From contig JBCDCY010000003.1 of the NCBI GenBank assembly GCA_039180875.1, forward strand, positions 62,001 to 126,000: a DNA stretch of 64,000 bases. Reading direction: 5' to 3'. Under the pieces are notes generated by a model. It was not told the origin of the DNA and searched no databases. It worked only from the letters and a program-made list of their open reading frames with translations. A program made the position numbers and the translations under genes. The stretch comes from JBCDCY01 sp039180875 (GTDB taxonomy: Bacteria; Pseudomonadota; Alphaproteobacteria; Rhodobacterales; Rhodobacteraceae). Below, in pieces: positions 52,280 through 60,289 of this stretch (position 1 is its first letter; every line of letters starts with the position of its first letter).

Positions 52280-53422
52280 ATGCGGCATCGACGGCTTTGG
52301 CGGGGCCTTGTGGCGCTCGCCGCGCTCATCCTGATCGGTTCAGCCGGGACGAGCGAGGCGCAGCAGGGCCCGCCGCCGGTCACGGTGGCCAGCCCGGTGG
52401 TCAAGGAAATCGTCGAGGATGACGAGTTCGTCGGCCGCTTCGACGCCGTCGCCCAAGTCGAGGTTCGGGCCCGCATCACCGGCTATCTCGAGGATGTGCA
52501 TTTCGAGGACGGTGCCCTGGTGGAGGCGGGCGATCTGCTGTTCACCATCGACCGCCGCCAGTTCGTCACGGCGCTGCGCCAGGCCGAGGCGCAGATCGAC
52601 GTCGCCATCGCCGCCCACGACTTCGCGGAGGAGCAGCTGGCCCGAGCCGAGTCGCTGATCCAGAACGGCACCATCCCGCAAAGCACCCTCGACGAGCGGC
52701 GGGAGGCCTTCCTCGCCGCCCTCGGCGCATTGGAGCAGGCCCGAGCGGCCCAGGAATCGGCCCGCATCGACCTCGAGTTCTCAGAGATCCGCGCGCCCAT
52801 CGCCGGCCGGATCGGGCGGCGCCTGGTGACGGAGGGCAATCTGGTCGCGGCCAATGATACGGTCTTGGCAACAATCGTCTCTCTCGACCCGATTTATTTC
52901 TATTTCGACATCGACGAGCGCTACTACTTGGCCTACGCGCGGGACGCCCGGGTGCGCGGCGCCTCGCTGCAGGCCGGCGGCGGCGGCCTGCCGATCCGTG
53001 TCACCCTGTCCGACGATCGGGAGGAGCCGCGGGACGGCAGCCTCGACTTCTCCGAGAACCGACTGGATGAAGAGACCGGCTCGATGCGGGTGCGGGCGAT
53101 CCTGGAGAACGCCGACCACACGCTCACCCCCGGCCTGTTCGGCCGCGTGAACGTCCCCGGCTCCTTGCCCTATCAGGGTGTGCTGGTGCCGGACGAGGCC
53201 ATCCTGTCCGACCAGAACCGCCGCCTGGTGCTTCTAGTGGACGAGGAGGGCGTGGTGAGCCCCCGCGACGTGCGCCCTGGGCCGCGCATCGACGGCTACC
53301 GGGTGATCCGCGACGGGCTGGACGGCAGTGAGACCATCATCATCGAGGGACTGGTGGTGGCCCGACCGGGCATGACCGTCGCGCCTGAACGGGTGGAGTT
53401 GCCGCCCATCGCCGAGAACTGA
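52280..53422 (+). CDS. RND efflux periplasmic adaptor subunit (MFP)
   Basis: A 380-residue membrane fusion protein. The N-terminal signal (LWRGLVALAALILIGSAGTS) leads into the lipoyl/hairpin architecture: RARITGYLEDVHFEDGALVE, FTIDRRQFVTALRQAEAQID and IRAPIAGRIGRRLVTEGNLV. It bridges an inner-membrane RND pump and an outer-membrane channel. The ATG at 52280 follows GGGGG. The pump gene starts 2 bp after the stop. There is no lipobox Cys. Confidence 0.9.
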   Translation: MRHRRLWRGLVALAALILIGSAGTSEAQQGPPPVTVASPVVKEIVEDDEFVGRFDAVAQVEVRARITGYLEDVHFEDGALVEAGDLLFTIDRRQFVTALRQAEAQIDVAIAAHDFAEEQLARAESLIQNGTIPQSTLDERREAFLAALGALEQARAAQESARIDLEFSEIRAPIAGRIGRRLVTEGNLVAANDTVLATIVSLDPIYFYFDIDERYYLAYARDARVRGASLQAGGGGLPIRVTLSDDREEPRDGSLDFSENRLDEETGSMRVRAILENADHTLTPGLFGRVNVPGSLPYQGVLVPDEAILSDQNRRLVLLVDEEGVVSPRDVRPGPRIDGYRVIRDGLDGSETIIIEGLVVARPGMTVAPERVELPPIAEN

Positions 53423-53424
53423 GG

Positions 53425-56400
53425 ATGGGCCGTTTCTTCGTCGACCGGCCGATCTTCGCCGCCGTCGTCTCGATCATCCTCACCATCGTCGGGCTGATCT
53501 CCTACACCCAGCTCCCGGTGGAGCAATATCCCGAGATCGCGCCGCCCTCGATCGTGGTGCGGGCAAACTATCCCGGCGCCGATGCCGAGACCGTCGCCGC
53601 GACGGTCGCGACGCCGCTGGAGCAGGAGATCAACGGGGTCGAGGGCATGCTCTACATGTCCTCCTACTCGACCTCCGACGGCTCGATGGCGCTGACGGTC
53701 ACCTTCGACCTCGGCACCGATCTCGATACCGCCCAGGTGCTGGTGCAGAACCGCGTCGCGATCGCCGAGCCGCGATTGCCGCAAGAGGTGCGCGCGCTCG
53801 GCGTCACCACCACCAAAAGCTCGCCCGACCTGATGATGGTCATCCACATGTTGTCGCCCGACGACACGTTCGACCAGCTCTACGTGTCGAACTACGCCCG
53901 GGCCCGGGTGCGCGACCGCCTGGTGCGGCTCGACGGGGTCGGCGATCTGATCATCTTCGGCGAGCGGGAGTTTGCGGCCCGGGTCTGGCTCGACCCCGAC
54001 AAGCTCTCGTCCCTCGGCCTGACGGCCTCCGACGTCGTGGCCTCGCTCCGCGAACAGAACGTGCAGGTCTCCGGCGGCTCCCTCGGCGCGCCGCCCAACG
54101 ATCTGGAGAACGCCTTCCAGATCGCCATCACCACCGAAGGCCGCCTCGCCACCCCGCGAGAATTCGGCCGGGTCATCGTCAAGTCGAGCGAGGAGGGCCG
54201 GATCGTCCGCGTGAACGACGTCGCCCGGGTGGAGATCGGGGCGCGGACCTACACCACCAACTCCTACCTCAACAACAGCCCCGCCGTGGCGCTCGGCATC
54301 TTCCAGCGCCCGGGCTCCAACGCGCTGGCCACGGCGGAGGAGATCCGCGGCGTCATCGAAGAGGTGGCGGAGGAGTTTCCGCCGGGTCTCGAATATCAGA
54401 TCGTCTACAACCCCACCGAGTTCATCGAGGCCTCGATCGACGCCGTCTACACCACGATCTTCGAGGCGGTGATCCTGGTCATCATCGTCGTGCTGGTCTT
54501 CCTGCAATCCTGGCGAACAGCCATCATCCCGTTGGTGGCCATCCCGGTCTCGCTGGTCGGCACCTTCGCGGTGATGCTGGCGCTCGGCTACACCCTCAAC
54601 CTGCTCACGCTCTTTGGCTTGATCCTGGCCATCGGCATCGTGGTCGACGACGCCATCGTCGTGGTGGAGAACGTGCAGCGCAATATCGACGAGGGCGCCT
54701 CCCCGCGGGAGGCGGCGCAGCGCACCATGGACGAGGTGACGGGGGCGATCGTCGGCACCTCATTGGTGCTGATCGCGGTCTTCGCGCCGACGCTCTTCGT
54801 GCCGGGCATCACCGGGCAGTTCTACATCCAGTTCGCCGTGACGATCTCCGTCGCGACGCTGATCTCGACGCTCAATTCGCTCAGCCTCTCGCCCGCCTTG
54901 GCCGCCCTGCTGTTGAAGGACGCCAACAATGGGGAGGAGCGGCGGGGCTTCGGCCTCTCCAGCATCACCGGGGCTTTCTCGCGGGGCTTCAATCGGGCTT
55001 TCGACGGATTGACCACGGCTTATGTCTGGGTGGTGCGGGCGCTCGTCGGCTCCAGCCTGCGGTTGGCCTTCGGCCTCCTGCTCTTCGCGGGGCTCGTGGG
55101 GGCGACGGTCTGGCTCGCCAATCGGGTGCCGACGGGCTTCATCCCGCAGATGGACCAAGGCTACGCCATCGTCGTGGTGCAATTGCCCGACGGGGCGTCG
55201 CTCGCCCGGACCGATGCGCTGATGCAGCAGGCCTCCGAGATCGCCCTCGACACGCCCGGCGTGCGCGACGCCGTCTCCTTCGCGGGCTTTTCCGGGGCGA
55301 CCTTCACCAACGCCCCGAACCAGGGCGTGATCTTCACCCCCTTCGACAGCTTCGACGAACGGCTGGAGGCTGGGCTCTCGGCCGGCACCATCATCGGCGA
55401 GCTCTTCGGCCGGATGCAGGTGCTGCGCGAGGCTTTCGTCATCGTCATCGCCCCGCCGCCGGTGCGCGGCATCGGCACCGGCGGCGGCTTCAAGCTGCAA
55501 TTGCAGGATCAAGAAAACGCAGACATGCGGCGCACCCTGCACACCGCCTTCGCCGTCATGGGCGCGGCCCAGGAACTGGACGAAGCGACAGGGGTTTTCA
55601 CAACGTTTTCCACGGGGTCGCCGCAGATCTTCCTGGAGATCGACCGGGTGCGCGCCCAGATGCTCAACGTGCCGATCGGCGCGATCTTCGACACGTTGGC
55701 GATCAACCTCGGCTCCTCCTATGTGAACGATTTCAACGCGTTCGGGCGCCTTTTCCAAGTGCGCGCGCAGGCGGAGGATGTCTTCCGCAGCGATCGTGAG
55801 GACATCTCGGCCCTCAAGGTGCGCTCCGCCACCGGCGCCCTCGTGCCCCTCGGCACCCTGGTGGCGATCCGCGACACCGCCGGCCCGACCCTGGTGCAAC
55901 GCTACAACCAGCTTGTGAGCGTTCCCGTGCAAGGGACGGCCGCACCAGGCTTTTCCACTGGCGAGGCACTGCTGGCCATGGAGCAGTTGACGGAGCAGGT
56001 GGCGCCCCCCGGCATCGCCTACGAATGGACCGAGCTCGCTTTGCAGGAGCGCACCCAGGGCGACACCGGCAACATCGTCTTCGCCTTCTCGATCGTCTTC
56101 GCCTTCCTGTTCCTCGCCGCGCTCTACGAAAGCTGGGTGCTGCCGCTCGCCATCATTCTGGTGGCACCCCTATCGATCCTCGCAGCACTGATCGGCGTGG
56201 ATCTGCGCGGGCTCGACAACAACGTGCTCACCCAGGTGGGCTTCATCGTGCTCGTCGCCTTGTCGGCCAAGAACGCCATCCTGATCGTCGAGTTCGCTCG
56301 CCAGGCGGAGGAGGAGCGCGGCCTCGGCCCGGTAGAAGCGGCGATCGACGCCTGCCGGCTGCGCCTGCGCCCGATCCTGATGACCGCCTTCGCCTTCATC

Positions 56401-56607
56401 TTCGGCGTCTTGCCGATGATGATCGCCACCGGCCCTGGGGCGGAGATGCGCCAATCCCTCGGCACCGCCGTCTTCTCCGGCATGGTGGGGATCACCTTCC
56501 TCGGCCTGCTGTTGTCGCCGGTGTTCTACGTGACCCTGCGCCGGCTCTTCCCCTACCGCCCGCCCGTGGCCGGCAGCGGCGCGCAGGTCCCTGAACCTGG
56601 GGAGTGA
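53425..56607 (+). CDS. RND efflux pump permease (HAE1/AcrB type)
   Basis: A 1060-residue AcrB/MexF-type pump with 12 predicted membrane helices and two large periplasmic loops. The proton-relay aspartates are in GIVVDDAIVVVENVQRNID, and the TM10 lysine is in VALSAKNAILIVEFARQAEE. These mark the hydrophobe/amphiphile efflux family, exporting drugs, solvents or aromatic compounds by proton motive force. The adaptor is upstream; no TolC-like outer-membrane gene follows. Copy 2 of the intergenic hairpin repeat lies 15 bp after the stop. Confidence 0.93.
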   Translation: MGRFFVDRPIFAAVVSIILTIVGLISYTQLPVEQYPEIAPPSIVVRANYPGADAETVAATVATPLEQEINGVEGMLYMSSYSTSDGSMALTVTFDLGTDLDTAQVLVQNRVAIAEPRLPQEVRALGVTTTKSSPDLMMVIHMLSPDDTFDQLYVSNYARARVRDRLVRLDGVGDLIIFGEREFAARVWLDPDKLSSLGLTASDVVASLREQNVQVSGGSLGAPPNDLENAFQIAITTEGRLATPREFGRVIVKSSEEGRIVRVNDVARVEIGARTYTTNSYLNNSPAVALGIFQRPGSNALATAEEIRGVIEEVAEEFPPGLEYQIVYNPTEFIEASIDAVYTTIFEAVILVIIVVLVFLQSWRTAIIPLVAIPVSLVGTFAVMLALGYTLNLLTLFGLILAIGIVVDDAIVVVENVQRNIDEGASPREAAQRTMDEVTGAIVGTSLVLIAVFAPTLFVPGITGQFYIQFAVTISVATLISTLNSLSLSPALAALLLKDANNGEERRGFGLSSITGAFSRGFNRAFDGLTTAYVWVVRALVGSSLRLAFGLLLFAGLVGATVWLANRVPTGFIPQMDQGYAIVVVQLPDGASLARTDALMQQASEIALDTPGVRDAVSFAGFSGATFTNAPNQGVIFTPFDSFDERLEAGLSAGTIIGELFGRMQVLREAFVIVIAPPPVRGIGTGGGFKLQLQDQENADMRRTLHTAFAVMGAAQELDEATGVFTTFSTGSPQIFLEIDRVRAQMLNVPIGAIFDTLAINLGSSYVNDFNAFGRLFQVRAQAEDVFRSDREDISALKVRSATGALVPLGTLVAIRDTAGPTLVQRYNQLVSVPVQGTAAPGFSTGEALLAMEQLTEQVAPPGIAYEWTELALQERTQGDTGNIVFAFSIVFAFLFLAALYESWVLPLAIILVAPLSILAALIGVDLRGLDNNVLTQVGFIVLVALSAKNAILIVEFARQAEEERGLGPVEAAIDACRLRLRPILMTAFAFIFGVLPMMIATGPGAEMRQSLGTAVFSGMVGITFLGLLLSPVFYVTLRRLFPYRPPVAGSGAQVPEPGE

Positions 56608-56621
56608 GGCGAGGTTGGACT

Positions 56622-56703
56622 GGATACTTGAGCCAGCAAGAAACGGGTAGCGCGACAGCCCTCATCCCATTCTTGCTGGTGCAAATATCCCCGCCGGAGG
56701 CAT
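56622..56703 (+). repeat. intergenic hairpin repeat, copy 2
   Basis: A 21-bp arm starting GGATACTTGAGCCAGCAAG (56622-56642) pairs, with three mismatches, with 56670-56690, which ends CAAATATCC; CCGCCGGAGGCATG follows. The outline matches copy 1 at 10919-10986, though the loop differs. As there, it lies just beyond the stop of a transport gene. Confidence 0.75.
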
Positions 56704-56729
56704 GACACGGCGCCGGCGGGAAGCGCGGC

Positions 56730-59700
56730 CTAGAGGTCGATGGAGATCGTGCCCCCCGGCGCCGCAGCCCGGGATTGGCAGAGAATGATCGTCGTCTCCC
56801 GCTGAGCGCGCGACAGCACGAAGTCGCGGTGCTCCACCTCGCCCTCCACCAGACCGCAGGAGCAGACGCCGCAGAGCCCGTCGGAGCATTTGATGTCGAC
56901 GTTGAAGCCGGCGGCGACCAGCACGTCCGCGGCCGTCATTTCGGCCGGCACGGCGAGGTCCTGGCCAGAACGGCTGAGGTGCAGGGTGAAAGGGTGGTTC
57001 TCGTAGTCCGGCTGTTCGGGGACCGAGAAGTACTCGAGATGGCGCGCCTCCTCCGGGAACCCGGCCGCCTCCGCCGCCGTCATCACCCCGTCCATGTAGC
57101 GGTCGGGGCCGCAGGTGTAGACGTGCCAGCCCGGCCGGTAGCCGCTGAGCACGGTGGCGAGGTCGCAGCGCGTCCCCTCCTCCGACACATGCAGATGTAC
57201 CCGGTTGGCCCAGGGAGCGGCGGCCAGATCCCTGAGGTAGCCCGCGCCCTGCCGCCGGCTGACAGAGTAGTGGACGGCGAAGTCGGCGCCGATCGCGTGC
57301 AGGCGATGGGCCATGGCGATCATCGGTGTGATGCCGATGCCGCCGCCCATCAGGAAGGTGCGCGCCGCATCCTCCTCCAACGGAAAATGGTTGATCGGGC
57401 GGGAGACGAAGACGCGCCGCCCCTCGACGAAGATCCGGTGCAGGAGCTTCGAGCCGCCCCTGCCCTCCTCCTCCCGCAGCACGCCGATCTGGTAGACGGA
57501 GCGGTCGGCCGGATCGCCCGACATCGAGTATTGGCGGAGGAACTCGGGCGCCACCACGATATCGAGATGGGCGCCCGCCTGCCAAGCCGGCAGGTCGCGC
57601 CCGTCGGGGTCGCGGAACTCGTACTTGGTCACGCCGTCCCCCATCGGCTCGACCTTCGAGACGACGAGGCGGAGGACCGGGCTCTCCCCCGCCGCGGTGT
57701 AGATATGGTCCCAGTCGCCGGTCTCGCCCCGCGCCCGGTGGGCGCGGTAGGCGTCGGCCGGGATCAGCGCCTCGTAGGCCTTGATGCCAGCCTCCCGATC
57801 CATCGGGAAGGGATAGGGCCAGGGATGCGGCGCGAGCGGTGCGGGATAGACGGCGAGCGTCTGGTCCTCGTAGCGCAGATCGAGGTCCTTCTGCAGGCCC
57901 CGGGCATTCACCGGATGGCGGGTCGGACGGTAGCCGCCATCCTCCTGCAACTCGAGATCCCACCACCATTTCTTCACCGGGTTGAGCCCGCCATTGCCCA
58001 CCGCGTCGTCGAGCCGGGCCAGCACCGGCGCCGCCGCCGGCAGGTTCATCGCGGCCCAGCGGAACGGCCGCTCGGCGAAGAGCCCCTCGAGGTTCCAGGG
58101 GCAGGTCTTCATGCAGCGCCCGCACATCGCGCCGCCGGGCGTGGTGATGCGATAGGTGGCGCATTTCTGGCTGTCGGACTTCCAGATCTCATAGCCGTTG
58201 AACATCAGCTTCGGCCCCGCCGTGATGGCGCCAGAGGGGCACTCGCGGGCGCATTTGTTGCAGCTCTCGCAAAAGCGCTGCAGGCCGAAGTCGATGGGCT
58301 TGTCGTGGGCGAGCGGCATGTCGGTCGTCACCACCCCGGACTTCAGCCGCGGCCCGAGGAAGGGGTTGAGGATGACCTCGCCGATCCGGCTGACCTCGCC
58401 CAGTCCCGAGAGCAGGAGAAGCGGCGGCTGCAAGACCTCACCGTCCAGCACCGTATGGGACTTGGCCGAGTAGCCGAGATTGCGGATCTGCTTGGCGATC
58501 ACCCCGCCGAGGAGCGAGAAGCGCAGATAGGCCCGCATGGATTGGGCGACGGAGATCCAGTCATCGCCCGACGCCCCCTCCATCGTCTCATAGCCCTGGT
58601 CGATGATCATCGAGATCGCCTGATCATGCGGCGGGTCGATCGCCGCCCCCGTGGCGTCGTGGCTGTACCAGGTCCAGTCCGGGCAGCGGCTGATGCCCAC
58701 CGCATCGACGCCGAGCCAGTAGGAGGCGGCCTTCACCGCATCCGCATTCCGCCGGGCATCGTCGGGGCGCTCGACCGGCGCCGGCTCCCCGTCCTGCAAC
58801 AGCACGAAGGCGCCGAGCATCCGACGCTGGGCCATCGACGGCGCAGCCTTCCGCGCGTAGTAGCCCCCCGTCGCCGCCTGCTGGTTGGCCTTGCCCATAT
58901 CGCCGAACTGGGCGCGGGCGAACATGTCGGTGCGCTTCGGCACCCGAGCGACGCGCGCCTCGTCGATATAGGTCGTGGGCTCCTCCACCCGGCGGAGCGT
59001 CTCGAAGGGATGGGGCCCGTCGACATAGCGCCGCCGCTCGAACGGATCGCCGTTCAGCGCACTACGGCGAAAGCCGGCGCCGAGCCACCAGGCGGGACCC
59101 TTGGTCTGGAACCAGGGCTGCTCCGTCATCGGGCGGAGCGGCTGATCCATCGCCAGGTCGAAGTCCGTCGTCAGCGCCGCGACGCCGAAGCGCGAGCCGA
59201 GATAGGGCGCGACGAGCTGGCCCTCCTCCACCGTCGCCAGGCCGGCGGCGACGGTCAGCACGTTCAGGTCCACATCCGCGCTCGTCGCCGTGTGGGCCTT
59301 GGCGTCCCAGCCGAGCAGGCGGATGTAGTTGGCCAGCACCACCGCCGTCTCCGCCGCGCGGAGCGCTGCCCGGTGGGCGTCGGCGTCGGCCAGCCACTCC
59401 GTCCCCGGCTCCCCGTCTCGGGGCGTGCGCGGCATCTCGTAGAGGAAGACGACGGCCCGGGTATGGCTGCCGATGCCGCTTGGCGGCGCCTCCATCGAGT
59501 CGCGGAGGTCGGCCATGATCATGTCGATGCCGGAGGCGAGCGTCTTGGTCTGCCGGGTTCGCAGATCCTCGGCCAGGCGGTCGATGTCGGGGTTGCGCCA
59601 GGGCTCCGCCAGATGGGCCCCGGCCGGCACCGGACCGATCCCAACCATCGAGGCGTCGGAGAAATAGCCGAAGGCCTTCAGATGGTTCGCCCGCTCCACC

Positions 59701-59942
59701 GGGTCGTCCGGGCAGCCGGCGCGGGCCTTGTTCACCAGGCCGTCCCGGATCGCGTCCATCATCGCCTGGTACTCCCCCATCGCATTGACGATGGAGGCCG
59801 GCGCATTGCCCCGGCGAAACGACAGCGGCCGGGCCCGCGGCACCTCGCCCAGATTCGGCATCCCGCCCCGCGCCAACCGCTCCAACGGGAAGGGCCCGAG
59901 ATGCACGGGCCGGCGCGCGTCGGAGAAGAAGCGGATCGGCAT
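56730..59942 (-). CDS. self-sufficient reductive dehalogenase: RdhA fused to FMN/NAD(P)H/2Fe-2S reductase
   Basis: A 1070-residue fusion. Residues about 1-620 are a cobalamin-dependent reductive dehalogenase with two 4Fe-4S motifs: Cys558/561/564/568 (CESCNKCAREC) and Cys594/607/610/614, spacing CX12CX2CX3C exactly as in RdhA. Residues about 750-1070 are a phthalate-dioxygenase-reductase-type module: FMN motif RQYS (803-806), NAD(P)H motif GGGIGITPM (866-874), CGPDRYM, and a plant-type 2Fe-2S site at Cys1019/1024/1027/1055. There is no Tat signal, so it is cytoplasmic and catabolic, like Comamonas BhbA and related to NpRdhA. Candidate catalytic Tyr426 and Lys494 need alignment. The ATG at 59940-59942 starts the frame. 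Divergent from the TonB receptors. Confidence 0.9.
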   Translation of the reverse strand: MPIRFFSDARRPVHLGPFPLERLARGGMPNLGEVPRARPLSFRRGNAPASIVNAMGEYQAMMDAIRDGLVNKARAGCPDDPVERANHLKAFGYFSDASMVGIGPVPAGAHLAEPWRNPDIDRLAEDLRTRQTKTLASGIDMIMADLRDSMEAPPSGIGSHTRAVVFLYEMPRTPRDGEPGTEWLADADAHRAALRAAETAVVLANYIRLLGWDAKAHTATSADVDLNVLTVAAGLATVEEGQLVAPYLGSRFGVAALTTDFDLAMDQPLRPMTEQPWFQTKGPAWWLGAGFRRSALNGDPFERRRYVDGPHPFETLRRVEEPTTYIDEARVARVPKRTDMFARAQFGDMGKANQQAATGGYYARKAAPSMAQRRMLGAFVLLQDGEPAPVERPDDARRNADAVKAASYWLGVDAVGISRCPDWTWYSHDATGAAIDPPHDQAISMIIDQGYETMEGASGDDWISVAQSMRAYLRFSLLGGVIAKQIRNLGYSAKSHTVLDGEVLQPPLLLLSGLGEVSRIGEVILNPFLGPRLKSGVVTTDMPLAHDKPIDFGLQRFCESCNKCARECPSGAITAGPKLMFNGYEIWKSDSQKCATYRITTPGGAMCGRCMKTCPWNLEGLFAERPFRWAAMNLPAAAPVLARLDDAVGNGGLNPVKKWWWDLELQEDGGYRPTRHPVNARGLQKDLDLRYEDQTLAVYPAPLAPHPWPYPFPMDREAGIKAYEALIPADAYRAHRARGETGDWDHIYTAAGESPVLRLVVSKVEPMGDGVTKYEFRDPDGRDLPAWQAGAHLDIVVAPEFLRQYSMSGDPADRSVYQIGVLREEEGRGGSKLLHRIFVEGRRVFVSRPINHFPLEEDAARTFLMGGGIGITPMIAMAHRLHAIGADFAVHYSVSRRQGAGYLRDLAAAPWANRVHLHVSEEGTRCDLATVLSGYRPGWHVYTCGPDRYMDGVMTAAEAAGFPEEARHLEYFSVPEQPDYENHPFTLHLSRSGQDLAVPAEMTAADVLVAAGFNVDIKCSDGLCGVCSCGLVEGEVEHRDFVLSRAQRETTIILCQSRAAAPGGTISIDL

Positions 59943-60289
59943 GGAAGCTGCCCAAGGGGTTGCGTTGCCGCACGATCATAGGGGGGCGATGCGCCGGGCG
60001 GTATCCGAAAGGTGCGATGTCGTGCGGCGGTGACCGGATGCGGGTCGGCGCGCAGCGTGGTCACAGACACCGAGGGAACGGCGCGCCTCACGCGTTCGTG
60101 ATTTGAGACCCCGGCACCATCCGTCCAGCGTTGCAACGGTCGCGCCCGCTGGCCTCGCAGCCCAGTCAGCCAAGACCCAGACGAACATGTGTTCGAGACG
60201 TTGGGCCTTGAGCTTCGCCGCGCCATGACCGGATCGGTCCCCGCCGCGTGCCACGCCCCGTTTCGTGCGATCGAAGGGTGGGGGCAGCG
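59943..60289. promoter_or_regulatory. divergent promoter region of dehalogenase and TonB receptor
   Basis: This 347-bp gap has no supported gene. It contains the inverted repeat CGAACATGTGTTCG (60182-60195; arms CGAACA/TGTTCG around TG), a possible operator. I looked for cobalamin riboswitch boxes and found no convincing match. Confidence 0.45.

Noticed and set aside
56775..59981. A 1068-codon plus-strand frame antisense to the reductive dehalogenase
   Set aside because: Arg/His/Gly/Leu-rich translation without any domain, whereas the opposite strand encodes all motifs of RdhA and the reductase.
59943..60289. Cobalamin riboswitch between dehalogenase and TonB receptor
   Set aside because: Bases near 60165-60180 vaguely recall the B12-box, but the conserved core and flanking stems are not there.
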